Assembly (NCBI RefSeq): GCF_001278075.1
Contig: NZ_CP011340.1
Coordinates: 496,001 to 560,000, forward strand
DNA: 64,000 nt
Source of the DNA: Streptomyces pristinaespiralis
GTDB taxonomy: Bacteria > Actinomycetota > Actinomycetes > Streptomycetales > Streptomycetaceae
Direction: 5' to 3'
Of the stretch, positions 1 to 11,042 are shown one piece after another (position 1 is the stretch's first letter; each line of letters opens with the position of its first letter). The position numbers and the translations under genes are program-made. Under the pieces are notes generated by a model. That model saw only the letters and a program-made list of their open reading frames with translations, was not told the origin of the DNA and made no database searches.

Positions 1-2
1 CG

Positions 3-446
3 GGTGACGATGCGGCCTTGCTCTTGGCGCGCACTCACGGCTTGGATCCGGATCAGGTCTCCACCTGGGACCTCGCCCGAGACCCCTCGATCGTCGCCGA
101 GACCCGCGGCCTCGTGACGCGCCGGCTCGCCGACTGGCACTTGGACGATCTGCAGTTCACCACGGAACTGATCGTCAGTGAGTTGGTCACCAACGCGATC
201 CGCTACGGCAGTGAACCCATAAAGCTTCGCCTGATCCGCCAAAGTACGTTGATCTGTGAGGTTCTCGACAACAACAGCACCTCACCTCGACTGAGGCACG
301 CCCGGACCACGGACGAGGGAGGCCGCGGCCTGTTCCTCGTCGCGCAGCTCGCACGGCGCTGGGGAACCCGCTACACAAGGTCCGGCAAGATTATCTGGGC
401 CGAGCAGAGCCTGCCTCCTCAGCCTGAAACCAGCCACCCTGCATGA
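3..446 (+). CDS. C-terminal part of a SpoIIE-type PP2C phosphatase with HATPase domain (5' truncated)
   Basis: The reading frame is open to the left window edge. It begins with residues resembling the end of a SpoIIE/PP2C phosphatase domain (DDAALLLAR), so the gene starts outside the window. The remaining 120 or so residues form a HATPase_c_2 (RsbW-like anti-sigma kinase) domain: an N-box (ELVTNAIRYG) and a later glycine-rich ATP-lid motif (EGGRGLFLVAQ). Streptomycetes encode many multidomain phosphatase/ATPase regulators of this build that act in partner-switching control of sigma factors. It converges with the carboxylase operon across a strong hairpin. The HATPase call is firm; the phosphatase part is inferred from a few residues. 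Confidence 0.85.
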   Translation, partial: GDDAALLLARTHGLDPDQVSTWDLARDPSIVAETRGLVTRRLADWHLDDLQFTTELIVSELVTNAIRYGSEPIKLRLIRQSTLICEVLDNNSTSPRLRHARTTDEGGRGLFLVAQLARRWGTRYTRSGKIIWAEQSLPPQPETSHPA

Positions 447-478
447 AACTTAGCGGCACGCTGTGGGGGGATCTGGTC

Positions 479-531
479 CCGGCAACCGGAGAGGCCCGCA
501 GGCATTGCCTGCGGGCCTCTCCGGTTGCCGG
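479..531. terminator. Long perfect hairpin between convergent genes
   Basis: About 26 bases pair perfectly with their inverted copy, with almost no loop (arms 479-504 and 506-531). It lies between the stop codons of a plus-strand and a minus-strand gene, so it most likely ends transcription from both sides. Confidence 0.8.
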
Positions 532-545
532 AATCGGGACGCGTG

Positions 546-2300
546 TCAGTCCTTGATCTCGCAGATGGTGGCGCCGGAGGTGAGGGAGGCGCCGACCTCG
601 GCCGCGAGGCCCTTGACGGTGCCGGAGCGGTGCGCGTTGAGCGGCTGCTCCATCTTCATGGCCTCCAGGACGACGATGAGGTCGCCCTCCTTGACCTCCT
701 GGCCCTCCTCGACGGCGACCTTGACGATGGTGCCCTGCATCGGGGAGGCGAGGGTGTCGCCGGACGCGGCCGACGACGACTTCTTCGCCGCGCGGCGCTT
801 GGGCTTGGCGCCGGCGGCCAGGCCGGTGCGCGCCAGGGTCATGCCGAGCGAGGACGGCAGCGACACCTCGAGGCGCTTGCCGCCGACCTCGACCACGATG
901 GTCTCGCGGCCGGCCTCGTCCTCCTCGGTGTCCCCGGGGACGGTGAACGGCTTGATGTCGTTGACGAACTCGGTCTCGATCCACCGGGTATGGACCCGGA
1001 AGGGGTCCGCGGTGAACGCCGGGTCGGCGACGACGGCACGGTGGAAGGGGATGGCGGTGGCCATGCCCTCGACCTCGAACTCCGCCAGCGCGCGGGCCGC
1101 GCGCTGCAGTGCCTGCTCGCGGGTGGCGCCGGTGACGATCAGCTTGGCGAGGAGGGAGTCCCAGGCCGGGCCGATGACCGAGCCGGACTCGACGCCGGCG
1201 TCGAGGCGGACGCCGGGCCCGGTGGGCGCGTTGAAGGCGGTGACGGTGCCGGGGGCGGGGAGGAAGCCCCGGCCCGGGTCCTCGCCGTTGATGCGGAACT
1301 CGAAGGAGTGGCCGCGCACGGCGGGGTCGTCGTAGCCCAGTTCCTCGCCGTCGGCGATGCGGAACATCTCGCGGACGAGGTCGATGCCGGTGACTTCTTC
1401 GGTGACCGGGTGCTCGACCTGGAGGCGGGTGTTGACCTCGAGGAAGGAGATGGTGCCGTCGGTGCCGACGAGGAACTCGACGGTGCCGGCGCCGACGTAG
1501 CCGGCTTCCTTGAGGATGGCCTTGGAGGCCCGGTACAGCTCCGCGTTCTGGGCCTCGGACAGGAACGGCGCCGGGGCCTCCTCGACCAGCTTCTGGTGGC
1601 GGCGCTGGAGCGAGCAGTCACGGGTGGAGACGACGACCACGTTGCCGTGGGTGTCGGCCAGGCACTGGGTCTCGACGTGGCGCGGCTTGTCGAGGTAACG
1701 CTCGACGAAGCATTCGCCGCGGCCGAAGGCGGCGACGGCCTCGCGCACTGCGGAGTCGTACAGCTCCGGCACCTCTTCGAGCGTGCGGGCGACCTTCAGG
1801 CCACGACCGCCACCGCCGAAGGCGGCCTTGATCGCGATCGGCAGGCCGTGCTCCTTGGCGAACGCGACGACCTCGTCGGCCCCCGAGACCGGGTCGGGCG
1901 TGCCCGCGACCAGCGGGGCGCCGGCGCGCTGGGCGATGTGACGGGCGGCGACCTTGTCACCGAGGTCGCGGATGGCCTGCGGCGGCGGGCCGATCCAGGT
2001 CAGGCCGGCGTCGATGACCGCCTGGGCGAACTCCGCGTTCTCGGACAGGAAGCCGTACCCGGGGTGGATGGCGTCCGCCCCCGAATCGGCCGCGGCCTGA
2101 AGCACCTTGGCCATGTCCAGGTAACTGGCGGCCGGGGTGTCACCGCCCAGGGCGAACGCCTCGTCGGCCGCGCGGACATGCAATGCGTCCCGGTCCGGAT
2201 CGGCGTAGACGGCTACGCTCGCGATCCCGGCGTCCCGGCAGGCACGGGCAACGCGGACAGCGATTTCGCCACGGTTGGCGATGAGCACCTTGGTCAGCAT
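546..2300 (-). CDS. accA: Acyl-CoA carboxylase alpha subunit (biotin carboxylase plus biotin carrier)
   Basis: This 584-residue protein has the actinobacterial acyl-CoA carboxylase alpha layout. An N-terminal biotin carboxylase domain starts with [10 protein letters not shown] and has a glycine-rich ATP loop (FGGGGRGLK); a linker follows, then a C-terminal biotinyl domain with the target lysine in EAMKM at about residue 549. It carboxylates biotin with ATP and bicarbonate and passes the carboxyl group to the beta subunit. The start overlaps the stop of the cobalamin-subunit gene by 7 bases (ATGCTGA), which indicates translational coupling. With beta, epsilon and mutase genes in the same operon, propionyl-CoA is the likely substrate. 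Alpha subunits are often shared between complexes, so acetyl-CoA carboxylation is also possible. Confidence 0.95.
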   Translation of the reverse strand: MLTKVLIANRGEIAVRVARACRDAGIASVAVYADPDRDALHVRAADEAFALGGDTPAASYLDMAKVLQAAADSGADAIHPGYGFLSENAEFAQAVIDAGLTWIGPPPQAIRDLGDKVAARHIAQRAGAPLVAGTPDPVSGADEVVAFAKEHGLPIAIKAAFGGGGRGLKVARTLEEVPELYDSAVREAVAAFGRGECFVERYLDKPRHVETQCLADTHGNVVVVSTRDCSLQRRHQKLVEEAPAPFLSEAQNAELYRASKAILKEAGYVGAGTVEFLVGTDGTISFLEVNTRLQVEHPVTEEVTGIDLVREMFRIADGEELGYDDPAVRGHSFEFRINGEDPGRGFLPAPGTVTAFNAPTGPGVRLDAGVESGSVIGPAWDSLLAKLIVTGATREQALQRAARALAEFEVEGMATAIPFHRAVVADPAFTADPFRVHTRWIETEFVNDIKPFTVPGDTEEDEAGRETIVVEVGGKRLEVSLPSSLGMTLARTGLAAGAKPKRRAAKKSSSAASGDTLASPMQGTIVKVAVEEGQEVKEGDLIVVLEAMKMEQPLNAHRSGTVKGLAAEVGASLTSGATICEIKD

Positions 2301-2758
2301 GCCGGCTCCCGTATGTCGTTGGCAGTCGCAGTGAGCCGGTGCGCGGTTTCGACGATCCGGCTGATGTCCGAGCCAGGGGTGAAGACCGAGTCGACGCCCA
2401 TCGCCTCGAGTTCGGGGATGTCGGATTCGGGGATGATGCCGCCCACGAGGATCTGGACATCGGCCGCGCCTTCCTGCTGAAGGAGCTTGATCACCTTCTT
2501 CATGATCGTCAGATGGGCGCCCGACAGCACGGACAATCCCAGGAGCGGCGCGTCTTCTGCGATGACGGTGGAGACGATCTGTTCCGGCGTCTGGTGGAGA
2601 CCCGTGTAGATCACCTCGAATCCGCTGTCTCGCAATGCGCGGGCGATGACCTTTGCGCCGCGGTCATGTCCGTCCAGGTCGGGCTTGGCGATCACTACGC
2701 GGGCGTGCGGCGGCGGAGCGGCAGTGGAGCGATCGGTGCACTGTTGCAGGGAATTCAT
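2294..2758 (-). CDS. Methylmalonyl-CoA mutase, small cobalamin-binding subunit
   Basis: This 154-residue protein is a stand-alone B12-binding domain. It has the cobalt-ligating DxHxxG motif (Asp29, His31, Gly34 in DGHDRG), the SxL segment in LSVLSG, and the following GG turn (LVGGIIP). It carries adenosylcobalamin for the catalytic subunit encoded 2 kb upstream in the same operon. One-polypeptide mutases join both parts; split versions occur in archaea and in isobutyryl- and hydroxyisobutyryl-CoA mutases. It sits between the epsilon-subunit gene (19 bases away) and the carboxylase alpha gene (7-base overlap). The large-subunit residues favour methylmalonyl-CoA over isobutyryl-CoA. Confidence 0.9.
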   Translation of the reverse strand: MNSLQQCTDRSTAAPPPHARVVIAKPDLDGHDRGAKVIARALRDSGFEVIYTGLHQTPEQIVSTVIAEDAPLLGLSVLSGAHLTIMKKVIKLLQQEGAADVQILVGGIIPESDIPELEAMGVDSVFTPGSDISRIVETAHRLTATANDIREPAC

Positions 2759-2777
2759 GTCTCTTTCCAGGAATCGA

Positions 2778-2984
2778 TCAGCGGGGCCAGGAAGTGCTGC
2801 GCCACATTCCCGGCCCGGGCAGGGGGAGCCGGCCGCGCGGGACGTTGCGCTCCCTGGCGGCCCATTGATTCAGTCGGTCGGGCGCCTCGTGCGTCGTCGA
2901 AGTCGCTGCGGCCCGGGCCTGGACCACCGCGAGTGCGGCGGCCAGCTCCTCGGGAGTCGGGTTTCCTCGTACCACCTTGATCAC
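2778..2984 (-). CDS. pccE: Acyl-CoA carboxylase epsilon subunit
   Basis: A 68-residue protein whose N-terminus (KVVRGNPTPEELAA) and C-terminus (PGMWRSTSWPR) are the conserved ends of actinobacterial acyl-CoA carboxylase epsilon subunits. These small proteins bind the alpha-beta complex and raise its activity. The gene lies 21 bases after the beta-subunit gene, the usual place. Small size and divergent middle are normal for the family. Confidence 0.9.
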   Translation of the reverse strand: MIKVVRGNPTPEELAAALAVVQARAAATSTTHEAPDRLNQWAARERNVPRGRLPLPGPGMWRSTSWPR

Positions 2985-3005
2985 AGCAGCAGCTCCTTCC
3001 AGGGC

Positions 3006-4607
<1,602 letters not shown>

Positions 4608-4863
4608 CGGACGAATCCCTCCTGGCTGTTGCTGCCGAACGCCTGGCACGCCGTGGTTTGTGGCCTGGCGATTGGACGGAGAGGCTGGAGAAGCGGGGCT
4701 GTCAGCCCCATGCCAGGGGGCGCGACGAAGTCGTTGCGTGTCACGGCACTGGGAAGGAATCCCGGTGGCGGCAGTGGAGGCCGGCGCGGGAGGTCAAAGG
4801 CAGCGGTCACAGAATGGCTCCAAAGGCGATGGCGGGGACAGCGGAGGGGAACCGCTCCACTGG

Positions 4864-6450
4864 TCAGACGGAGTCGTGCGGGACGTAGATGCCCCAGACG
4901 TCGCGCAGGGCGTGCGAAACTTCGCCGACGGTGGCTCGCAGTCGCAGGGCCTCGCGCATCGGCGGCAGGACATTGTCAGCGCCTTGTGCAGCGGACCGCA
5001 GGGAGTCGAGGGCTCGCTTGACAGCGTCGTTGTCACGCTCCCTGCGCAGCGCCGCCAGGCGTTCGCACTGATCGTTCTCGATCTGGGGGTCCACGCGCAG
5101 CGGTTCGTAGGGTTCTTCTTCGTTCAGGACGTACTTGTTGACACCGACGACGGTGCGTTCCCTACCATCGATCTCCAGGGCGATCCGATACGCGGACTTC
5201 TCGATCTCGGACTTCTGGAAGCCCTGTTCGATCGCTGCGACTGCACCCCCGCGGTCTTCGACGGCCTGGACCAGGTCCAGCGCCGCCGCTTCGAGGTCGT
5301 CGGTCATCGACTCCATGACGTAGGAACCAGCGAAGGGATCCACGGTCTTGGTCACGTCGGTCTCGTAGGCGAGGACTTGCTGAGTACGGAGAGCCAGCCG
5401 AGCTGCCTTCTGGGTCGGCAGGGCGATAGCCTCGTCGTAGGAGTTGGTGTGCAGGGACTGCGTTCCGCCGAGGACTGCGCCCAAGCCCTGCAGAGCGACA
5501 CGGACGAGGTTGACCTCGGGCTGCTGTGCCGTCAGCTGTACGCCGGCGGTCTGGGTATGGAAGCGGAGCATCTGGGACTTCGGGTTCTTGGCGCCGAATT
5601 CCTCCCGCATGATGCGGGCCCAGATGCGGCGTGCCGCACGGAACTTCGCTATCTCCTCCAGCAGCGTGGTCCGGGCGACGAAGAAGAACGACAGGCGGGG
5701 GGCAAAGTCGTCGACGTCGAGGCCGGCGGCGATGGCCGCGCGCACGTACTCCTTCGCGTTGGCGAGGGTGAAGGCAATTTCCTGCGCAGGCGTCGCCCCG
5801 GCCTCGGCCATGTGGTAGCCGGAGATGGAAATCGTGTTCCAGCGGGGAAGTTCCTGGTGACAGTAGGCGAAGGTGTCGCTGATCAACCGCAGGGATTGCT
5901 TGGGCGGGAAGATGTAGGTGCCGCGGGCGATGTACTCCTTGAGCACGTCGTTCTGGACCGTGCCGGTCAACTGGTCGCCTTGGATGCCCTGCTCGGCCGC
6001 GACCAGTTGATACAGCAGGAGGAGCGTCGAAGCCGGGGCGTTGATCGTCATCGAGGTGGACACCTGATCCAGGGGTAGGCCCTGGAAGAGTGCCCTCATG
6101 TCCTCGATCGAGTCGATCGCGACGCCGACCTTTCCAACCTCGCCCTGCGCGACGGCCTCGTCGGAGTCGTAGCCCATCTGCGTCGGCAGGTCGAACGCGA
6201 CGCTCAGACCACCGGTGCCCGCGTTCACCAGCTCGTGGTAGCGCTCGTTGGACTCCTTCGCCGTACCGAACCCGGCGTACTGCCTCATCGTCCACGGCCG
6301 GCCGGTGTACATCGACGGGTAGACGCCCCGCGTGAACGGGAACTTCCCCGGCGCACCCAGCTTGACGTCCGCGTCGAAAGCCGTCAGCGCCCAGCCGTCG
6401 TAGAGCCGCTGGATCGGCAAGCCGGACTCACTATGCGTAACGGAATCCAC
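4864..6450 (-). CDS. Methylmalonyl-CoA mutase, large catalytic subunit
   Basis: This 528-residue TIM-barrel subunit lacks its own B12 domain and should pair with the 154-residue protein downstream. It rearranges (R)-methylmalonyl-CoA to succinyl-CoA. The residues that tell mutases apart are visible: Tyr58 in RQYAG and Arg176 in IARGTY match the two carboxylate-binding residues of methylmalonyl-CoA mutase (Tyr89/Arg207), where isobutyryl-CoA mutase has Phe and Gln and 2-hydroxyisobutyryl-CoA mutase has Ile. The catalytic His (His213 in SGYHM) is present. Start GTG with GAGGAGG 7 bases upstream. It is the first gene of the operon and is divergent from a TetR gene. Ethylmalonyl-CoA mutase also has Tyr and Arg at these places and cannot be fully excluded. 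Confidence 0.9.
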   Translation of the reverse strand: MDSVTHSESGLPIQRLYDGWALTAFDADVKLGAPGKFPFTRGVYPSMYTGRPWTMRQYAGFGTAKESNERYHELVNAGTGGLSVAFDLPTQMGYDSDEAVAQGEVGKVGVAIDSIEDMRALFQGLPLDQVSTSMTINAPASTLLLLYQLVAAEQGIQGDQLTGTVQNDVLKEYIARGTYIFPPKQSLRLISDTFAYCHQELPRWNTISISGYHMAEAGATPAQEIAFTLANAKEYVRAAIAAGLDVDDFAPRLSFFFVARTTLLEEIAKFRAARRIWARIMREEFGAKNPKSQMLRFHTQTAGVQLTAQQPEVNLVRVALQGLGAVLGGTQSLHTNSYDEAIALPTQKAARLALRTQQVLAYETDVTKTVDPFAGSYVMESMTDDLEAAALDLVQAVEDRGGAVAAIEQGFQKSEIEKSAYRIALEIDGRERTVVGVNKYVLNEEEPYEPLRVDPQIENDQCERLAALRRERDNDAVKRALDSLRSAAQGADNVLPPMREALRLRATVGEVSHALRDVWGIYVPHDSV

Positions 6451-6464
6451 GCCGAAACCTCCTC

Positions 6465-6498
6465 GGTACTCAATGTCTTTCGTACGGTACTCAGTACC
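6465..6498. promoter_or_regulatory. Candidate TetR operator in divergent promoter region
   Basis: Between the mutase operon and the tetR gene lies a perfect 13-base palindrome, GGTACTCAGTACC (6486-6498). A second copy of its half-site, GGTACTCA, is at 6465-6472. The position fits autoregulation and control of the propionyl-CoA operon by the divergent regulator. No binding evidence is available from sequence. Confidence 0.5.
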
Positions 6499-6551
6499 AT
6501 CCAGGGAGGCAAGTGGTCTTCAGCCGCTGAGACGGGTAAGGATGTGGCCTC

Positions 6552-7235
6552 ATGAGCAAGCCTTCCGCGCGGACTCGACTCGCAGACGCCGCATTCGCCC
6601 TCTTCGACGAGCGTGGATATGAGCAGACCACCGTCGATGACATCGCCGAACGGGCCGGAGTGGGGCGTACGACGTTCTTCCGCCACTACCGGTCCAAGGA
6701 AGCCGTCATCTTCCCCGACCACGACCGGCTGCTGGAACTGATCAGGGACCGGTTGGCGACCTCCAGCCACAGCACCGCCCTGGTCGCCGTGTCCGACGCG
6801 GTCCGCCTCGTGCTGCTCCACTACATCGACGAAGGTGATCTCGCACGTCGGCGGTACGCGCTCACGAGCAAGGTGTCCACATTGCGCGACCGGGAGATCG
6901 CCAGCGTGGCCAGATACCAGCGGTTGTTTCGCGAATTCATCGCGGAATGGATGGGTGACCCGACGAAGTCGGCGTCGCTGCGGGCCGAACTCATGGCCGC
7001 GTCAGTAGTCTCAGCCCACAACCACGTACTGCGCCGATGGCTGCGAGGAGAGGCCTCGGACCCGGTCGCAGAGGTCGACGAAGCGATGCGCGAGGTACTC
7101 GCCCTGTTTCCGGCACCCGGCTCCCCGTCGGAGAGCGGGCGCGGCACCACCGTCTTCGCCTTCCGCACCGGGCAGGACATCGACGCCCTGGTCCCGGAGC
7201 TACGGCGCTTGGTCGAGGGCGAGCACGGGAGGTGA
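6552..7235 (+). CDS. TetR/AcrR-family transcriptional regulator
   Basis: A 227-residue protein with an N-terminal TetR helix-turn-helix (about residues 8-55, including TVDDIAERAGVGRTTFFRHY). The ligand domain is not assignable. It is transcribed divergently from the mutase/carboxylase operon, with a palindrome between them, and is thus the best candidate for its repressor; an acyl-CoA or acid ligand would be typical but is inferred. The stop is three bases before the stop of the convergent GH3 gene, with no room for a separate terminator. Confidence 0.9.
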   Translation: MSKPSARTRLADAAFALFDERGYEQTTVDDIAERAGVGRTTFFRHYRSKEAVIFPDHDRLLELIRDRLATSSHSTALVAVSDAVRLVLLHYIDEGDLARRRYALTSKVSTLRDREIASVARYQRLFREFIAEWMGDPTKSASLRAELMAASVVSAHNHVLRRWLRGEASDPVAEVDEAMREVLALFPAPGSPSESGRGTTVFAFRTGQDIDALVPELRRLVEGEHGR

Positions 7236-7238
7236 CCG

Positions 7239-9653
7239 CTAGTCGGTGACGGTGGCGGCGGAGAACCACGAGCGCTGCTCGGCGGCGACAACACAGGACC
7301 GCCCGGTTACGGCAACCCTCGCCCGCGAACGGATGTCATCGGAGCTGCTGCCGACGCTGAACTCGATCGGGCCCGGTTCCATCACGACTTCGCCTTCAGC
7401 GCCGGTGTAGGCCAGCACACTCAGCGGAAGGACAAACTCGACCTTTTTCGACTGCCCGGGTCCGAGTTCGACCCGGGCGAACCCTGCGAGCTGCTGAGCG
7501 GGGAGCGTGACGCCGATTGCGGTGTCTGCCGCGTAGAGCTGGACGATCTCGGTCCCCGCCCGATCGCCGGTGTTGGTGACGCTGACGGAGAGGTGGATCT
7601 CGCCGCCGGTGTCGACGTCGTCGGTGTCGAGTCGGAGGGGCCCGTAGTCGAAGGTCGTGTAACTGAGACCGTGGCCGAACGGGTAGAGCGGGGTGGAGGG
7701 CATGTCGAGGTAGCCCTTGTGGATGTCGGCTTCGGTGCGCCGGTATCCGCTACCCCACCGCTGCCCGTGGTGGATGGGTACCTGGCCGACGTGCCGGGGG
7801 ATCGTGACAGGGAGCTTGCCCGACGGGTTGGTGATGCCGAAGAGGGCGTCCGCGAGGGCGGCGCCCTGGTGCGGGCCCCCGTAGTAGCAGGTCAGGACTG
7901 CGGGCAGGCGGTCGATAACCGGTGCCAGGCTCTGCGGTCGGGCCATGGCGACCACAGCTACGGTCGGCTTGCCGGCGTCGAGCACCGCGTTCACGAGTTC
8001 CACCTGCTGTTCGGGCAGGTCGATGTTCGCGGTGTCGCCGCCTTCCTTCTCGGTGAGGTCGTCGCCGTACCAGCCGGCCTTGCCGCCGATGTAAAGGATG
8101 ACCAGGTCGGCCTCGACGGCCGCGGCAACGGCAGCGGGGATGTCGGTCGGCTGGGAAGGCAGCACGCCTGCGCCGGCCACCGCGGTGACCTCGGCTTCGG
8201 GCAGCAGGCGTCTGACAGCCTCGGCGAGGGAGACCGCGGGATAGTTGGCGCGAGCGTAGATCTCCAGATCTCCCTGCGCGCGTTCCAGTTCGGTGGTCAG
8301 GGACGCGAAGCCCTCCTTCGGAAGCTCGCCCACTCCCGGCATGGGGAAGAATCCGAGCTCGGCCGCGACGCGGATCATCGCGACCCCGGCCGGGTAGCTG
8401 TACTGCGGGAAGCCGACCATGACGCTGTCGGCGTGCGGCCCGATCACCGCCACCCTCTGCAAACTGCGGTCCAGGGGCAACAAGCCGGCGTCGTTCTTCA
8501 ACAGCGTCACCGCCGCGTCGGAGAGCCGACGTGACAGCTCGTCGCCCTCGCCGGCGCGGGAGCGGATCTCGACCGGATCCTCTGCGACGTACGGTTTGTC
8601 GAACAGCCCAAGCGCGAACTTGTCGCGCAGCACGCGCCGCACCGACACGTCCAGCTGTTCCAGCGGCAGCAGGCCGTTCTCGACCGCCCGGACGAGGGTC
8701 TTGCCGTAGCCGTACGGCGAGGGCGCCTCGACGTCCATACCCGCCGCAACGCCCATCGCACCGACCTCCTCCTCACTGGTGGCGACATGCTGGCGGGTCT
8801 GGGCCCAGCCGATGCCGTTGTAGTCGGAGAGAACCGTGCCGCTGAACCCCATTCGGTCGCGCAGCAGGTCTGTCAGTACGGCGCGGCTGGTGTGCACCGG
8901 CTCACCCTCGAACTCCGAATACGTAGCCATGACCCCGGCGAGGCCGGCGACCCGGATCGCGGCCTCGAAGGGGCGGCCGTACACGTCGTACAGCTCCCGA
9001 GGGCCGACCGCGACCGAGGCCATGTTCTGGCCGGCCTCGGTCTGCGCGTAGCCGATGAAGTGCTTGGCACACGCGATCACACCTTCACGCAGGTCGTTCC
9101 CCTGCATTCCCCGAGTGAAGGCAACACCCAGGGCAGCCACCAGGTACGGATCCTCGCCGTAAGTCTCCGTCATTCGCCCCCACCGGGCGTCTCGCGCGAC
9201 GTCGATGACCGGTGCGAGGGCTTGGAGCATGCCGACTGCGCGCATTTGGCGCCGCATGACGTCAGCCATCTGCCGCACGGCCTCGGTGTCCCAGGTCGCG
9301 GCCAGGGCGATGGGGGTCGGGAAGGCGGTGAACCCGGGGGCGACCAAGCCGTTCAGTGCCTCGTTGTGGAAGATCGCCGGGATCTTCAAGCGCGTCTCGG
9401 TGACGAGATAGCGCTGAATCGCATTGACGCTTCTGGCGATCTCCTCAGGCAGCTTGTGGCCCAGGAGGCCGATCCCGGCGACGTGACCGATGCCGTGCCC
9501 GAGCAGCTGGTCCAGCTGACCGCGCAGCGGCCCACGCGGGCCGAGCAGAGCCAGCGGGACGACGGAGGCCAGCTGCATCGCCTTCTCCTCGAGCGTCATC
9601 TCCCTCAGGAGCTCGCCCGCACGCTCCCAGTCGGTGCCCATTCCTTCCGCCAT
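7239..9653 (-). CDS. Glycoside hydrolase family 3 protein (beta-glucosidase/beta-xylosidase type)
   Basis: The 804-residue protein has the GH3 N-terminal barrel, with GRMTETYGEDP and the KHF motif near residues 159-199, the nucleophile Asp277 in VLSDYNG, a C-terminal alpha/beta sandwich, and a final fibronectin-III-like domain (PFGHGLSYT, then VTNTGDRAGTEIVQLY). No signal peptide is visible, so it probably hydrolyses imported oligosaccharides in the cytoplasm. Sequence alone does not separate glucosidase from xylosidase activity; the xylan and cellulose enzymes elsewhere in the window would fit either. A GAGG site precedes the ATG by 5 bases. Confidence 0.92.
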   Translation of the reverse strand: MAEGMGTDWERAGELLREMTLEEKAMQLASVVPLALLGPRGPLRGQLDQLLGHGIGHVAGIGLLGHKLPEEIARSVNAIQRYLVTETRLKIPAIFHNEALNGLVAPGFTAFPTPIALAATWDTEAVRQMADVMRRQMRAVGMLQALAPVIDVARDARWGRMTETYGEDPYLVAALGVAFTRGMQGNDLREGVIACAKHFIGYAQTEAGQNMASVAVGPRELYDVYGRPFEAAIRVAGLAGVMATYSEFEGEPVHTSRAVLTDLLRDRMGFSGTVLSDYNGIGWAQTRQHVATSEEEVGAMGVAAGMDVEAPSPYGYGKTLVRAVENGLLPLEQLDVSVRRVLRDKFALGLFDKPYVAEDPVEIRSRAGEGDELSRRLSDAAVTLLKNDAGLLPLDRSLQRVAVIGPHADSVMVGFPQYSYPAGVAMIRVAAELGFFPMPGVGELPKEGFASLTTELERAQGDLEIYARANYPAVSLAEAVRRLLPEAEVTAVAGAGVLPSQPTDIPAAVAAAVEADLVILYIGGKAGWYGDDLTEKEGGDTANIDLPEQQVELVNAVLDAGKPTVAVVAMARPQSLAPVIDRLPAVLTCYYGGPHQGAALADALFGITNPSGKLPVTIPRHVGQVPIHHGQRWGSGYRRTEADIHKGYLDMPSTPLYPFGHGLSYTTFDYGPLRLDTDDVDTGGEIHLSVSVTNTGDRAGTEIVQLYAADTAIGVTLPAQQLAGFARVELGPGQSKKVEFVLPLSVLAYTGAEGEVVMEPGPIEFSVGSSSDDIRSRARVAVTGRSCVVAAEQRSWFSAATVTD

Positions 9654-9858
9654 ACTCGCCTCACATCGACAACAGATCCCTTATGTCCGACTTCCAGCAA
9701 GTCTTCAGCTAAGTGTCAATATGCCCCTCGCGCAACATCGGCGTTCGCAGTGACAGCCACCGAACAGCGCCTAACGTGACCTGAATTGCCGCCCTGAGGT
9801 ACAGCAGGAATCTCAGCCCTGTATCCGAACGACGCAAAGTTCGATCTAGGATGAACGA

Positions 9859-11037
9859 GTGACTACCGACACCGACCCACGACCGACACGGCGCCCCCGC
9901 GACCGCAAGGCAAAGATCGTTGCCGCGGCCGTGGAGTGCTTCCACCGGTCGGGATACCACGCGACCGGCATGGAGGAGATCGCGAAGGCTGTCGGGATCA
10001 CGGCCGGGTCGCTGTACTGGCACTTCCGAGGCAAGCAGGAGCTTCTCGACCAGGTCGTTCTTGACGGCCTCGACATGGCCCTGGCAGCGGTGGGCGAGGA
10101 AGAGGACCTGGACGCCGTACTCCGCTCCCTCGCCTCCTTCAGCTTGGAGAATCGGGCGTTCGCCGCTCTGTGGGAGAAGGAAGCCATCCACCTCTCTCCC
10201 GTCATCCGCCGGGAAGTCCAGGAACGCCACACCGCGCTCGCCGGACGCGTGTCCGCTGCCGTCCGGGCGGCGCGCCCCGGCCTCGACGCAAGGGACGCCG
10301 AGCTGCTCGCCTGGGCCGTGCTCGGCGTGCTGGCCGGCCCGTCCTACAACAACATCGAGCTGCCGCGACCCGTATTCGACCACCTGCTCGCCGGTCTCGC
10401 CGGCAACGTGTGCCAGGTCGAGGGCCTGCCTCCGGCAGGCCCGCCCGGCGCCACCGCTCCACGCCCGGTTCTCACCCACGCCTCGCGCAGGGAAGCACTC
10501 CTGTCCGCCTCCGTCCGGCTCTTCGCCGAGCGTGGCTTCCCGGCGGTCAGCATGGACGACATCGGCAAGGCCGCCGGCATCTCCGGCCCGGCCGTGTACA
10601 ACCACTTCGCCAGCAAGTCCGACCTGCTCAGCACGGCCCTGCACCGCGCGACCGGCGCCCTGCAGTTTGATCTCGACCTGACTCTGGCAACGAGTGCCTC
10701 CGCCCATCAGGCTCTGGAACGGACCGTGCGTGCTCTCAGCACCGTCAACCTCGCCTCGGGAGGCTCCGCTGGGCTGCTGCACGCCATTCCTCACCTGCCC
10801 GACGCAGACAGGGAGGCCTTGCACCGGGCCCAGCTCGAATACGCCACCGAGTGGACAGGCCTGGTCCGCGCGTGTCGCCCCGACATGAGGCAGACCGAGG
10901 CCCAGATCGCCGTGCATTGCGTCCTCACGCTGGTCCGCTTCCTCGCCCAGATGCCTGCGCTGCGGTGCCGTACCGACCCGGCACAGACCCTGGTGGACCT
11001 CGGACTGCAGACCCTCGGCCTACGCCACGACGGCTGA
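9859..11037 (+). CDS. Tandem double-HTH TetR-family regulator (copy 1)
   Basis: The 392-residue protein contains two complete TetR-type DNA-binding domains: one near residues 15-62 (MEEIAKAVGITAGSLYWHF) and one near residues 210-257 (MDDIGKAAGISGPAVYNHF), each followed by a ligand-type helical region. It looks like two TetR proteins fused head to tail. The GTG start follows TAGGATG; the same upstream pattern precedes its paralogue at 20783. It stops 5 bases from the convergent APH-like kinase gene. Its likely targets are the neighbouring acyl-CoA operons, which is inferred from position only. Confidence 0.9.
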   Translation: MTTDTDPRPTRRPRDRKAKIVAAAVECFHRSGYHATGMEEIAKAVGITAGSLYWHFRGKQELLDQVVLDGLDMALAAVGEEEDLDAVLRSLASFSLENRAFAALWEKEAIHLSPVIRREVQERHTALAGRVSAAVRAARPGLDARDAELLAWAVLGVLAGPSYNNIELPRPVFDHLLAGLAGNVCQVEGLPPAGPPGATAPRPVLTHASRREALLSASVRLFAERGFPAVSMDDIGKAAGISGPAVYNHFASKSDLLSTALHRATGALQFDLDLTLATSASAHQALERTVRALSTVNLASGGSAGLLHAIPHLPDADREALHRAQLEYATEWTGLVRACRPDMRQTEAQIAVHCVLTLVRFLAQMPALRCRTDPAQTLVDLGLQTLGLRHDG

Positions 11038-11042
11038 CCGAC

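Noticed and set aside
9654..9858. A CebR or xylan-type operator before the GH3 gene
   Set aside because: No TGGGAGCGCTCCCA-like or CGAA-N3-TTCG palindrome was found in the region, so its regulation is left open.
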